This document shows, piece after piece, positions 29,141-37,963 of a DNA stretch of 64,000 nt. This stretch comes from Pseudomonas asplenii (lineage in GTDB: Bacteria; Pseudomonadota; Gammaproteobacteria; Pseudomonadales; Pseudomonadaceae): NCBI RefSeq assembly GCF_001293465.1, contig NZ_JSYZ01000019.1, forward strand, positions 92,537 to 156,536, in the 5' to 3' direction. Position numbers and translations under genes: made by a program. Numbering within the stretch: the stretch's first letter is position 1; every line of letters begins with the position of its first letter. The notes under the pieces were generated by a model. The model was not told where the DNA came from. It made no database searches and saw only the letters and a program-made list of their open reading frames with translations.

Positions 29141-29476
29141 ATGGTGCAGTTGAATCAGTGTTTGGGGGACTCCGGTCTGTTTCGCAAGGCCAGGCCCGAT
29201 CCCATGTTGCTGGAGTTTGATATCGGCTTGGCCAAGCCGGTTTCGCGGTCCGTTCGCCTGAACGGCTTTGCGACCTGCCTGCGCCTTGAAGAGGTGTACT
29301 GGAAAGTGCTGGCCGACATGGCCGGCATCAACAAGTGCACGGTCAATGCATTGCTGTCCAATGTCGATATGGAAGTGCATCTGCGTTATGGGGGGGTAAA
29401 GAATTTCAGTGGCCTGATACGCGTCGTCTGCATGGTGCACCTGCTGACGCTGGGTCGCTTGCAGCATTCGACCTGA
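29141..29476 (+). CDS. Ribbon-helix-helix domain protein
   Basis: A 111-residue protein whose second half fits the RHH_4 ribbon-helix-helix family: RSVRLNGFATCLRLEEVYWK forms the strand and first helix, then NKCTVNALLSNV, and a VKNFSGLIRVVCMVHLL helix. These proteins are probable DNA-binding regulators of unknown targets. The start is unsure: the ATG at 29141 lies only 2 nt from GAGGA, while a GTG at 29144 has better spacing. It stands alone between dps and fmdB, with an inverted repeat GCCCTT/AAGGGC near 29101-29116 just upstream. Confidence 0.72.
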   Translation: MVQLNQCLGDSGLFRKARPDPMLLEFDIGLAKPVSRSVRLNGFATCLRLEEVYWKVLADMAGINKCTVNALLSNVDMEVHLRYGGVKNFSGLIRVVCMVHLLTLGRLQHST

Positions 29477-29577
29477 AGGTGTCTCTCCCGTGCCGCCAGC
29501 CACCGGTCGTGATGGGGTAGGCGACTGGAGGGAGCGGGATGGCCGGTCATACGGCTGCAAAGCCTCGATTTAACAGA

Positions 29578-29583
29578 TATAAT
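29578..29583 (+). promoter_or_regulatory. -10 element upstream of fmdB-aspS
   Basis: A perfect TATAAT 75 bp before the fmdB ATG; CTGCAA lies 17 bp upstream as a weak -35. Probably the promoter of fmdB and aspS. Confidence 0.4.
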
Positions 29584-29657
29584 CCCGCTCTTTGCTGCAT
29601 GGCCCGACTCTGGGCTCGGGCAGCAGTGATGTCGTTATCTGATTGTCGAGACGCCCC

Positions 29658-29879
29658 ATGCCCATGTACGACTACCAATGCGCTTCCTGCGGTCATCAGC
29701 TGGAAGCCATTCAGAAAATCAGCGCCCCTCCTCTGGTCGATTGCCCTGCCTGCCAGGCGCCAGAGCTGAAGAAGATGCTTTCTATGCCGGGCTTCCGCCT
29801 CAGCGGTACCGGTTGGTACGAGACCGATTTCAAGACCGGCGCCAAGAAAAACCTGGCCGGTGGCGACAAAGCCGACTGA
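29658..29879 (+). CDS. FmdB-type zinc-ribbon protein
   Basis: A 73-residue protein with the FmdB zinc ribbon: PMYDYQCASCGHQLEAIQK, then CPACQAPELKKMLSMPGFRLSGTGWYETDF split by the loop, giving two CXXC pairs. The C-terminal tail is charged and disordered. Homologues sit directly before aspS in many proteobacteria. Function is unknown. The ATG at 29658 is the usual MPMYDY start. Confidence 0.88.
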   Translation: MPMYDYQCASCGHQLEAIQKISAPPLVDCPACQAPELKKMLSMPGFRLSGTGWYETDFKTGAKKNLAGGDKAD

Positions 29880-29973
29880 AAATGAGCGACACGAGCGGGC
29901 TCTGACACGCCAGGGACACCGGGGTGTGCCAGACCTCCACCGAATTCGAATTACGAGAAGTGAAACCACGACC

Positions 29974-31749
29974 ATGATGCGCAGCCATTATTGCGGCCAA
30001 CTGAACGAGAGCCTGGAAGGCCAGGAAGTCACCCTTTGCGGATGGGTCCACCGTCGTCGCGACCATGGCGGGGTGATTTTCCTCGATATCCGTGACCGCG
30101 AGGGCCTGGCCCAGGTGGTCTTCGACCCGGATCGCGCCCAGACCTTTGCCACCGCTGACCGTGTGCGCAGCGAGTACGTGGTGAAGATCACCGGCAAGGT
30201 GCGCCTGCGTCCGGCCGGTGCCGGCAACGCCAACATGGCGTCGGGCATGATCGAAGTGCTGGGCTACGAGCTGGAAGTGCTGAACGAAGCGGAAACCCCG
30301 CCGTTCCCGCTCAACGAATACTCCGACGTCGGCGAGGAAACCCGCCTGCGCTATCGCTTCATCGACCTGCGTCGTCCGGAAATGGCCGAGAAGCTGCGCC
30401 TGCGTTCGCGCATGACCACCAGCATCCGTCGCTACCTGGACGAGAACGGCTTCCTCGACGTCGAGACGCCGATCTTGACCCGTGCGACCCCGGAAGGCGC
30501 CCGCGACTACCTGGTACCGAGCCGTACCCACGCCGGCAGCTTCTTCGCCCTGCCGCAATCGCCACAGCTGTTCAAGCAACTGCTGATGGTGGCCGGCTTC
30601 GACCGCTACTACCAGATCGCCAAGTGCTTCCGCGACGAAGACCTGCGCGCCGACCGCCAGCCGGAATTCACCCAGATCGACATCGAGACCAGCTTCCTCG
30701 ATGAAAAGGACATCATGGGCCTGACCGAAGGCATGATCCGCAACCTGTTCAAGGAAGTGCTGGGTCTGGAATTCGGCGAATTCCCGCACATGACCTGGGA
30801 CGAGGCCATGCGCCGCTACGGTTCCGACAAGCCGGACCTGCGTATCCCGCTGGAGCTGGTGGACGTTGCCGACCAGCTCAAGGACGTCGAATTCAAGGTC
30901 TTCAGCGGCCCGGCCAACGATCCGAAGTGCCGTATCGCCGCACTGCGCGTGCCTGGCGGCGCGAGCATGCCGCGCAGCAAGATCGACGACTACACCAAGT
31001 TCGTCGGCATCTACGGTGCCAAGGGCCTGGCGTACATCAAGGTCAACGAGCGCGCCAAGGGTGTGGAAGGCCTGCAGTCGCCGATCGTCAAGAACATCCC
31101 CGAGGCCAACCTCAACGTCATCCTCGATCGCGTGGGTGCGGTCGATGGCGACATCGTGTTCTTCGGCGCCGACAAGACCAAGATCGTCTGCGAGGCCCTG
31201 GGCGCGCTGCGGATCAAGGTCGGTCACGACCTGGAGCTGCTCACCAGCGAGTGGGCACCGATGTGGGTCGTCGACTTCCCGATGTTCGAAGAGAACGACG
31301 ACGGCAGCTTCACCGCACTGCACCACCCGTTCACCGCGCCGAAGTGCACCCCTGAAGAGCTGGAGGCCAACCCGGCCGGCGCCCTGTCGCGTGCCTACGA
31401 CATGGTCCTGAACGGCACCGAGCTGGGTGGCGGTTCGATCCGTATCCACCGCAAGGAAATGCAACAGGCGGTGTTCCGTCTGCTGGGCATCAACGAAGCG
31501 GAACAGGAAGAGAAGTTCGGCTTCCTGCTCGACGCCCTGAAGTACGGTGCTCCACCCCATGGTGGCCTGGCCTTCGGTCTGGACCGCCTGGTGATGCTGA
31601 TGACCGGCGCCCAGTCGATCCGTGAAGTGATCGCCTTCCCGAAAACCCAGAGCGCGGCCTGTGTCATGACCCAGGCTCCAGGTCTGGTGGACGCCAAGGC
31701 CCTGCGCGAATTGCACATTCGCCTGCGCGAAACACCCAAGGCCGAGTAA
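29974..31749 (+). CDS. aspS: Aspartyl-tRNA synthetase
   Basis: A 591-residue class II synthetase, the same length as the P. aeruginosa enzyme. It has the OB-fold anticodon domain (about 1-105), motif 2 FRDEDLRADRQPEFTQIDIE, a bacterial GAD insertion (about 290-420), and motif 3 GLAFGLDRLVML near the end. Pseudomonas AspRS is known as non-discriminating (it also charges tRNA-Asn), with GatCAB completing Asn-tRNA; that is family knowledge. The ATG at 29974 gives the standard MMRSHYCGQ start. A terminator follows. Confidence 0.97.
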   Translation: MMRSHYCGQLNESLEGQEVTLCGWVHRRRDHGGVIFLDIRDREGLAQVVFDPDRAQTFATADRVRSEYVVKITGKVRLRPAGAGNANMASGMIEVLGYELEVLNEAETPPFPLNEYSDVGEETRLRYRFIDLRRPEMAEKLRLRSRMTTSIRRYLDENGFLDVETPILTRATPEGARDYLVPSRTHAGSFFALPQSPQLFKQLLMVAGFDRYYQIAKCFRDEDLRADRQPEFTQIDIETSFLDEKDIMGLTEGMIRNLFKEVLGLEFGEFPHMTWDEAMRRYGSDKPDLRIPLELVDVADQLKDVEFKVFSGPANDPKCRIAALRVPGGASMPRSKIDDYTKFVGIYGAKGLAYIKVNERAKGVEGLQSPIVKNIPEANLNVILDRVGAVDGDIVFFGADKTKIVCEALGALRIKVGHDLELLTSEWAPMWVVDFPMFEENDDGSFTALHHPFTAPKCTPEELEANPAGALSRAYDMVLNGTELGGGSIRIHRKEMQQAVFRLLGINEAEQEEKFGFLLDALKYGAPPHGGLAFGLDRLVMLMTGAQSIREVIAFPKTQSAACVMTQAPGLVDAKALRELHIRLRETPKAE

Positions 31750-31761
31750 TCCGGCTCTTGT

Positions 31762-31792
31762 GGGCGCATCCTAGGATGCGCCCTTTCTTTTA
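31762..31792 (+). terminator. Intrinsic terminator after aspS
   Basis: GGGCGCATC (31762-31770) pairs with GATGCGCCC (31775-31783), CTAG loop, followed by a T-rich tail. Confidence 0.85.
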
Positions 31793-31883
31793 TACGGTTC
31801 GAAATTTCTGTTTGCCGGTCGGCGCCCATGGCGCGACGGGCAATGTTTCACGGCAATATTTCAAAAGAGCATCGGAGCGAGTT

Positions 31884-32630
31884 ATGGCGGGTCATTCCAA
31901 GTGGGCGAACATCAAGCACCGCAAAGAACGTCAGGATGCCAAGAAGGGCAAGATCTTCACCAAGTGGATTCGTGAGCTGACGGTCGCTGCCCGCCAGGGC
32001 GGCGCTGATCCGGGTTCCAACCCGCGCTTGCGCCTGGCGCTGGACAAGGCCCTGGGCGCCAACATGAGCCGCGACATCATCGATCGCGCGGTCGCCCGGG
32101 GTGCCGGCAACGCCGACACCGACGACATGGTCGAGCTGAGCTACGAAGGCTACGGCCCGGGCGGGGTGGCGGTGATGGTCGAATGCATGACCGACAACCG
32201 CAACCGTACCGCTGCCGCCGTGCGTCATGCGTTCAGCAAGTGTGGCGGCAACCTCGGCACCGACGGTTCGGTGGCCTACCTGTTCGAACGCAAGGGGCAG
32301 ATCTCCTTTGCGCCGGGTATCGATGAGGACTCGCTCATGGAAGCCGCCATGGAGGCCGATGCCGACGACGTGGTAACCAACGAGGACGGCTCCATCGACG
32401 TGTTCACCTCGTTCTCCGGTTTCTATGCCGTGCGCAATGCCCTGGAAGCGGCCGGCTTCAAGGCGGGAGACGCGGAAATCGTCATGCTGCCGACCACCAG
32501 CGCCGAACTCGATCTCGAAGGGGCGGAAAAGGTCCTGAAGCTGATCGACATGCTCGAAGACCTGGACGATGTGCAAAACGTCTATTCCAACGCCGACATT
32601 CCCCAGGCGGTGCTGGAACAGCTCGGCTGA
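31884..32630 (+). CDS. yebC: YebC/PmpR family transcriptional or translational regulator
   Basis: A 248-residue YebC/TACO1-family protein. It begins AGHSKWANIKHRKERQDAKK and has the conserved GYGPGGVAVMVECMTDNRNR and LPTTSAELDLEGAEKVLKL. In P. aeruginosa the orthologue PmpR represses a quorum-sensing gene, while other YebC members aid translation of proline-rich stretches. The ATG at 31884 is preceded by CGGAGCGA. It lies just before ruvC, as in many bacteria. Confidence 0.94.
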   Translation: MAGHSKWANIKHRKERQDAKKGKIFTKWIRELTVAARQGGADPGSNPRLRLALDKALGANMSRDIIDRAVARGAGNADTDDMVELSYEGYGPGGVAVMVECMTDNRNRTAAAVRHAFSKCGGNLGTDGSVAYLFERKGQISFAPGIDEDSLMEAAMEADADDVVTNEDGSIDVFTSFSGFYAVRNALEAAGFKAGDAEIVMLPTTSAELDLEGAEKVLKLIDMLEDLDDVQNVYSNADIPQAVLEQLG

Positions 32631-32714
32631 CCGCTGCATGCCCCTGTTCCCCAGGGGCCTGATCCGCTGTCCGGGAGGAGCGGGGCGCTATCCTCCCGGC
32701 AGTCCTCTATCGAC

Positions 32715-32730
32715 CTGCATGCATATACAG
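32715..32730 (+). promoter_or_regulatory. Candidate LexA (SOS) box upstream of ruvC
   Basis: CTGCATGCATATACAG, matching the CTG-N10-CAG layout and with a perfect right half ATATACAG. It stands 50 bp before ruvC, so the ruvCAB genes may be induced by DNA damage. Confidence 0.6.
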
Positions 32731-32779
32731 TAGATACTGCGCGTCATTGGCAGGCTTTCTCGATCGAACCGCAGGCGTT

Positions 32780-33304
32780 ATGACTCTTATTCTTGGTATC
32801 GACCCAGGTTCGCGGATCACCGGTTACGGTGTGGTGCGCGATACCGGGCGTGGTTGTGTCTATGTGGCGTCGGGCTGCATCCGTACCGGCAGCGGTGAGC
32901 TGCATGAGCGCTTGCAGGTGGTCTACCGCAGCGTGCGCGAGGTGATCCAGACCTACGGCCCGGTGACCATGGGCATCGAAAAGGTGTTCATGGCGAAAAA
33001 CGCCGACTCGGCACTCAAGCTCGGCCAGGCCCGTGGCGCGGCGATCGTTGCCGGTGCCGAGGAAAACCTGGAAATCGCCGAATACACCGCGACCCAGGTC
33101 AAGCAGGCGGTTGCCGGGACGGGTGGGGCTAACAAGGAGCAGGTGATGCTGATGGTGATGCATCTGCTCAAGCTGACCAGCAAGCCGCAGGTCGACGCCT
33201 CCGACGCCCTGGCGATCGCCCTGTGTCATGCCCACACCCGTTCGAGCCTGTTGCCCCACGGATTGGGGGCGGCAAGGACCCGTGGCGGTCGCCTGCGTCT
33301 CTGA
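32780..33304 (+). CDS. ruvC: Holliday junction resolvase RuvC
   Basis: The 174-residue endonuclease that cuts Holliday junctions after branch migration by RuvAB. The acidic catalytic residues are in GIDPGSRITGYG (first Asp), MGIEKVF (Glu) and DASDALAIALCHAHT (two Asp). The ATG at 32780 gives the normal length. It precedes ruvA by 114 bp and follows a candidate LexA box. Confidence 0.96.
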   Translation: MTLILGIDPGSRITGYGVVRDTGRGCVYVASGCIRTGSGELHERLQVVYRSVREVIQTYGPVTMGIEKVFMAKNADSALKLGQARGAAIVAGAEENLEIAEYTATQVKQAVAGTGGANKEQVMLMVMHLLKLTSKPQVDASDALAIALCHAHTRSSLLPHGLGAARTRGGRLRL

Positions 33305-33418
33305 TAGCATCATCAGCTTAAACAATTTTGCTTGTCGATAGAGCTTCCTGCCGGATGATGGCGAATCTATCGTTCTGTTCATCAGTCACCGGCCCGGCCG
33401 GCAATAAGGACCTGATAC

Positions 33419-34033
33419 GTGATTGGACGTTTGCGCGGCACCCTGGCTGAAAAACAGCCGCCGCACCTTATCCTCGATGTGAATGGCCTGGGCTATGAAG
33501 TGGAAGTCCCGATGACCACGCTCTACCGCCTGCCGTCGGTCGGCGAAACGCTGACGCTGCACACGCATTTGGTCGTGCGCGAGGATGCCCAGTTACTCTA
33601 TGGTTTCGTCGGCAAGCGCGAGCGCGACTTCTTTCGCGAGCTGATCCGCCTCAATGGGGTTGGGCCCAAGCTCGCGCTGGCGCTGATGTCCAGCCTGGAG
33701 GTCGATGAGCTGGTGCGTTGCGTATCGGCCCAGGATGCCTCGGCGCTGGTCAAGGTGCCGGGGGTCGGCAAGAAGACCGCCGAGCGTCTGCTGGTCGAAC
33801 TCAAGGACCGGTTCAAGGCCTGGGAAACCGTGCCGAGCATCTTCGCCCTGGTACCGAACCAGCCGGACGGGGCGCCAGCGGCGCCGGTCGCCAGCGCCGA
33901 GACCGATGCGGTCAGTGCGCTGATCTCCCTGGGCTACAAGCCACAGGAAGCGAGCAAGGCGGTTTCCGCCATCAAGGAAAAAGGCTTGAGCAGCGAAGAG
34001 ATGATTCGTCGCGCCCTGAGGGGAATGATTTAA
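33419..34033 (+). CDS. ruvA: Holliday junction branch migration protein RuvA
   Basis: The 204-residue DNA-binding subunit of the RuvAB motor. It has the OB domain (IGRLRGTLAEKQPPHLILDV), two helix-hairpin-helix motifs (LNGVGPKLALALM and VPGVGKKTAERLL), and a C-terminal RuvB-contact domain (ALISLGYKPQEASKAVSAI). The start is a GTG at 33419 with AAGGA before it. The stop directly abuts the GTG start of ruvB. Confidence 0.96.
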   Translation: MIGRLRGTLAEKQPPHLILDVNGLGYEVEVPMTTLYRLPSVGETLTLHTHLVVREDAQLLYGFVGKRERDFFRELIRLNGVGPKLALALMSSLEVDELVRCVSAQDASALVKVPGVGKKTAERLLVELKDRFKAWETVPSIFALVPNQPDGAPAAPVASAETDAVSALISLGYKPQEASKAVSAIKEKGLSSEEMIRRALRGMI

Positions 34034-35092
34034 GTGATTGAAGCCGATCGTTTGATAACCGCTTCCGGCGGCCGTGACCGCGAGGAGGTCCAGGACCGGG
34101 CGATTCGCCCGCTGAGCCTGGCCGAGTACATTGGCCAGCCCACGGTCAGGGAGCAGATGGAGCTTTTCATCCAGGCCGCCCGGGCGCGTGGCGAGTCCCT
34201 GGACCATACGCTGATCTTCGGCCCGCCAGGGTTGGGCAAGACCACCCTGGCCAACATCATCGCCCAGGAAATGGGCGTGTCGATCAAGAGCACTTCCGGC
34301 CCGGTGCTGGAGCGGGCAGGCGACCTGGCGGCGCTGCTGACCAATCTCGAGCCCCATGACGTGCTGTTCATCGACGAAATCCACCGGCTTTCACCGGTCG
34401 TCGAAGAGGTGCTGTACCCGGCGATGGAGGACTTCCAGCTCGACATCATGATCGGCGAAGGCCCGGCGGCGCGCTCGATCAAGCTGGACCTGCCGCCGTT
34501 CACCCTGGTCGGGGCGACCACCCGTGCGGGCATGCTGACCAACCCGTTGCGTGACCGTTTCGGTATCGTCCAGCGTCTTGAGTTCTATAACACGGCGGAC
34601 CTGGCGACGATCGTCAGTCGTTCGGCGGGCATTCTCGGCCTGCCGCTGGATGCCGAAGGCGCCTTCGAGGTCGCCCGGCGTGCGCGCGGCACGCCGCGGA
34701 TCGCCAACCGCCTGTTGCGGCGTGTTCGCGATTTCGCCGAGGTGCGGGCCAAGGGGCATATCACCAAGGGCGTGGCGGACCTGGCACTGAACCTGCTGGA
34801 TGTCGACGAACACGGTTTCGACCATCAGGACCGGCGCCTGCTGCTGACCATGATCGAGAAGTTCGACGGCGGCCCGGTAGGGGTCGACAGCCTGGCGGCG
34901 GCGATTGGTGAAGAGCGTCATACCATCGAGGACGTGCTGGAGCCGTACCTGATCCAGCAGGGCTACATCATGCGCACGCCACGCGGGCGGGTGGTGACCC
35001 GTCACGCGTATCTGCATTTCGGTTTGAACGTGCCGTCGCGGCTGGGCGAAACGCCTGTTGCAGACGAGTTTCTCGATGCGTTGGATGGCTGA
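34034..35092 (+). CDS. ruvB: Holliday junction branch migration ATPase RuvB
   Basis: The 352-residue AAA+ hexameric motor. Walker A is GPPGLGKTTLAN, Walker B VLFIDEIHRLSPVVEE, sensor I TLVGATTRAGMLTNPLRDRFG, and the C-terminal winged helix ends RVVTRHAYLHFGL. The GTG start at 34034 begins right after the ruvA stop, so translation is coupled. Confidence 0.97.
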   Translation: MIEADRLITASGGRDREEVQDRAIRPLSLAEYIGQPTVREQMELFIQAARARGESLDHTLIFGPPGLGKTTLANIIAQEMGVSIKSTSGPVLERAGDLAALLTNLEPHDVLFIDEIHRLSPVVEEVLYPAMEDFQLDIMIGEGPAARSIKLDLPPFTLVGATTRAGMLTNPLRDRFGIVQRLEFYNTADLATIVSRSAGILGLPLDAEGAFEVARRARGTPRIANRLLRRVRDFAEVRAKGHITKGVADLALNLLDVDEHGFDHQDRRLLLTMIEKFDGGPVGVDSLAAAIGEERHTIEDVLEPYLIQQGYIMRTPRGRVVTRHAYLHFGLNVPSRLGETPVADEFLDALDG

Positions 35093-35230
35093 GCGGGCGG
35101 CCGGAACTGATTTATTCGTGGTTCGTGCTGTCCTACGGGCTGGCATCACGATTCTTCATGTAAAAAGTCGTATAAGTATGAAAAACAGTTGCCTGGCCGG
35201 ATTGGCAACCTGAGGAGTAAGCACTAGAGT

Positions 35231-35698
35231 ATGCGCGCGCAAAACGGGCTTCAGTCGTTCGCACATCGCTGTCGCGTTTATTACGAGGACACCGATGCCG
35301 GCGGCATCGTCTATTACGTCAATTACCTAAAGTTCATGGAGCGGGCTCGAACCGAGCGGCTACGGGAGCTGGGCTTCGCCCAGTCCGAGCTGGTGGGGGA
35401 GAACCTGTTGTTCGTCGTGCATTCCAGCGAAGCACGCTACCACGTGCCGGCGCGACTGGACGACGAGCTGTTGGTTAGTGCGGATGTCATTGAACTGAAC
35501 CGTGCGAGCCTGCGTTTCAAGCAGCAGGTTCGTCGTGCAACGGATTTAACGCTGCTCTGCGAAGGGCAGTTCCTGGTGGCCTGTGTGCGCGCCGACAGTT
35601 TGAAACCCCGGGCCATTCCAGAAGCCTTGCGGTCGGCCTTTGCCGACACAAGCGGCGCGGGTACTCACTTAGAGCAGGAGATAAAGCGTGGAAGCTAA
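35231..35698 (+). CDS. ybgC: Acyl-CoA thioesterase YbgC of the Tol-Pal cluster
   Basis: A 155-residue hot-dog thioesterase. The active-site region is RVYYEDTDAGGIVYYVNYLK with the catalytic Asp in EDTDAGG, followed by FMERARTERLRELG. YbgC leads the tol-pal operon in most gamma-proteobacteria and is linked to phospholipid metabolism. Its end overlaps the tolQ start by 11 nt. Confidence 0.95.
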   Translation: MRAQNGLQSFAHRCRVYYEDTDAGGIVYYVNYLKFMERARTERLRELGFAQSELVGENLLFVVHSSEARYHVPARLDDELLVSADVIELNRASLRFKQQVRRATDLTLLCEGQFLVACVRADSLKPRAIPEALRSAFADTSGAGTHLEQEIKRGS

Positions 35699-36383
35699 CG
35701 TCGTCGACCATTCCTCCATGTGGAGTTTGGTCAGCAATGCCAGCATCGTGGTGCAATTGGTCATGCTGATCCTGGTGGCTGCCTCAGTCACCTCGTGGAT
35801 CATGATTTTCCAGCGCAGCAATCTGCTGCGCGCCGGTCGTCGTGCCCTGGAGAGCTTCGAAGAGCGCTTCTGGTCGGGGATCGACCTGTCCAAGCTGTAC
35901 CGTCAGGCTGGCAGCAACCCGGATCCGGATTCGGGCGTCGAGCAGATCTTCCGTGCCGGTTTCAAGGAATTCTCCCGTCTGCGCCAGCAGCCTGGCGTCG
36001 AGCCGGAAGCGGTGATGGAAGGCGTGGCCCGTGCCATGCGCGTGGCCATCTCCCGTGAAGAGGAAAAGCTCGAGCAGAGCCTGCCGTTCCTCGCCACCGT
36101 CGGTTCGGTCAGCCCGTATGTCGGTCTGTTCGGTACCGTGTGGGGGATCATGAACTCCTTCCGCGGCCTGGCCACTGTCCAGCAGGCGACCCTCGCCACC
36201 GTGGCTCCCGGTATTGCCGAAGCCCTGGTGGCCACCGCGATCGGCCTGTTCGCCGCGATTCCGGCTGTCGTGGCCTACAACCGTTTCGCGGCCCGGGGTG
36301 AAACCCTGATCGGTCGCTACTACACCTTCGCCGACGAGTTCCAGGCGATCCTGCACCGTAAAGTGCACACCAGCGAAGAGTAG
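35688..36383 (+). CDS. tolQ: Tol-Pal system protein TolQ
   Basis: A 231-residue inner-membrane proton-channel subunit of the Tol-Pal motor that constricts the outer membrane at division. Helices lie at about residues 17-37, 135-160 and 170-195. The family motif LATVGSVSPYVGLFGTVWGI is present. The start is a GTG at 35688 with GCAGGAG 7 nt before it, inside ybgC. Confidence 0.96.
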   Translation: MEANVVDHSSMWSLVSNASIVVQLVMLILVAASVTSWIMIFQRSNLLRAGRRALESFEERFWSGIDLSKLYRQAGSNPDPDSGVEQIFRAGFKEFSRLRQQPGVEPEAVMEGVARAMRVAISREEEKLEQSLPFLATVGSVSPYVGLFGTVWGIMNSFRGLATVQQATLATVAPGIAEALVATAIGLFAAIPAVVAYNRFAARGETLIGRYYTFADEFQAILHRKVHTSEE

Positions 36384-36397
36384 GCAGGTAGATCCCC

Positions 36398-36850
36398 ATG
36401 GCCCGAGTTCGCCACAAACGCAAGCCGGTCGCCGAGATGAACGTGGTGCCATACATCGACGTGATGTTGGTATTGCTGGTTATCTTCATGGTGACCGCAC
36501 CCATGCTCAACCAGGGTGTGAAGGTCGATCTGCCCAAGGTTTCCAGCGAAGCCTTGCCGCAGGACAACAACACCCAGGTCCTGACCATTTCGATCAAGGC
36601 TGACAAGACCTACTACTGGAACCTTGGCAGCGAAGTCGACACCGACAAGCAGCAGGACAAGGCGATGACCTTGCCGCAGATGACCGATGCGGTCACCAAG
36701 ATCATTCGTGCCGGCAACGAAGCCGGCAAGCACACCCAGGTCTTCATTCGTGGCGACAAGAGTGTCGACTATGGCGCCGTGATGGGTGCGATGGGTGGTC
36801 TGCAGAAAGCGGGTGTCGGTAACGTCGGTCTGATTACCGAGGCGCCCTGA
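36398..36850 (+). CDS. tolR: Tol-Pal system protein TolR
   Basis: A 150-residue ExbD/TolR protein with one N-terminal helix. The channel Asp is in MNVVPYIDVMLVLLVIFMV, and the periplasmic domain ends FIRGDKSVDYGAVMGAMGGL. It pairs with TolQ to harvest the proton gradient. Its stop overlaps the tolA ATG by 1 nt. Confidence 0.96.
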   Translation: MARVRHKRKPVAEMNVVPYIDVMLVLLVIFMVTAPMLNQGVKVDLPKVSSEALPQDNNTQVLTISIKADKTYYWNLGSEVDTDKQQDKAMTLPQMTDAVTKIIRAGNEAGKHTQVFIRGDKSVDYGAVMGAMGGLQKAGVGNVGLITEAP

Positions 36851-37908
36851 TGCACCAACAGAGAGAGCCGTCCGCCTCGGAAAGCTACTTCTGGCCCAGC
36901 GTCTGGGCGATTGGCCTGCACGTCCTGATCTTTGGCCTGCTGTTCGTCAGCTTCGCCATGACTCCGGAACTGCCCCCGGCCAAACCGCTCGTCCAGGCGA
37001 CCCTGTACCAACTGAAGTCGAAAAGCCAGGCAACCACCCAGACCAATCAGAAGATTGCGGGTGAGGCGAAGAAATCTGCCGCGCGCCAGACCGAAGTCGA
37101 GCAGTTGGAGCAGAAGAAGGTCGAGCAGGAAGAGATAAAGGCGGCGGAACAAAAGAAAGAAGAGGCGGCTCAAAAGGCCGAAGAAGCCAGGAAAGCGGCA
37201 GAGGCTCAAAAGGCGGATGAAGCCAAGAAAGCCGATGACGCGAAGAAGGCTGCCGAAGCCAAGAAGGCCGAAGAGAAAAAACAGGCTGACATAGCCAAGA
37301 AAAAGGCCGAGGAAGAGGCCAAGCAAGCCGCTGAAGAAGAGGCCAAGAAAAAGGCCGCTGAAGAAGCGAAGAAAAAGATAGTCGAGGACGCGAAGAAGAA
37401 AGCCGCGGAAGACGCCAAGAAGAAAGCTGAAGCTGAAGAGGCGAAGAAGAAGATCGCCGAAGACGCGAAGAAGAAAGCAGCAGCCGATGCGGCCAAGAAG
37501 AAGCAGGACGCCGCACGCAAGGCCGCCGAAGAGAAGAAGGCGCAGGCACTGGCCGACTTGCTTTCCGACACGCCGCAGCGTCAGCAGGCCCTGGCGGATG
37601 AGCAGGGTGATGAGACCGCGGGCAGTTTCGACGATCTGATTCGTATCCGGGCGGCGGAAGGCTGGACGCGTCCACCTTCGGCACGCAAGGGCATGGCGGT
37701 GACGCTGCAGATCGGCATGTTGCCTGACGGCACCGTGACGACGGTTTCGGTGGTCAAGGGCAGCGGTGATGGTCCGTTCGACGCCTCTGCGGTGGCAGCG
37801 GTCAAGAACATTGGTCGTCTGACGGAGATGCAGGGATTGAAACCGGCCGACTTTGCTCCTTATCGTTCGTTCAAGATGACCTTCACGCCTGACGATCTGG
37901 CACCGTAA
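36850..37908 (+). CDS. tolA: Tol-Pal system protein TolA
   Basis: A 352-residue protein that bridges the periplasm. It has an N-terminal membrane helix (about residues 16-38), a long Lys/Ala/Glu-rich helical domain II (about 60-235) of repeated AKKKAEE-type units, and the globular C-terminal domain III (SLSDTPQRQQ onward to MTFTPDDLAP). Domain III binds TolB and Pal partners and is also the docking site for filamentous phage and some bacteriocins. Its last 144 nt exist again, diverged, at 37958-38101, just before tolB. Confidence 0.95.
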   Translation: MHQQREPSASESYFWPSVWAIGLHVLIFGLLFVSFAMTPELPPAKPLVQATLYQLKSKSQATTQTNQKIAGEAKKSAARQTEVEQLEQKKVEQEEIKAAEQKKEEAAQKAEEARKAAEAQKADEAKKADDAKKAAEAKKAEEKKQADIAKKKAEEEAKQAAEEEAKKKAAEEAKKKIVEDAKKKAAEDAKKKAEAEEAKKKIAEDAKKKAAADAAKKKQDAARKAAEEKKAQALADLLSDTPQRQQALADEQGDETAGSFDDLIRIRAAEGWTRPPSARKGMAVTLQIGMLPDGTVTTVSVVKGSGDGPFDASAVAAVKNIGRLTEMQGLKPADFAPYRSFKMTFTPDDLAP

Positions 37909-37927
37909 GGCGTCTCTTTCGAATGCT

Positions 37928-37963
37928 ATCGCCCCTGGGTTGTCTCAAGGCCGCAGGGGCGAT
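37928..37963. other. Hairpin between tolA and the tolA 3' remnant
   Basis: ATCGCCCCTG (37928-37937) pairs perfectly with CAGGGGCGAT (37954-37963) around a 16-nt loop. There is no T-run after it, so it is not a standard terminator. Its right arm overlaps the first bases of the duplicated tolA end, so it marks the junction. Confidence 0.6.

Noticed and set aside
29830..31716. 628-residue open frame antisense to aspS
   Set aside because: Shadow of aspS caused by codon bias; no family features.
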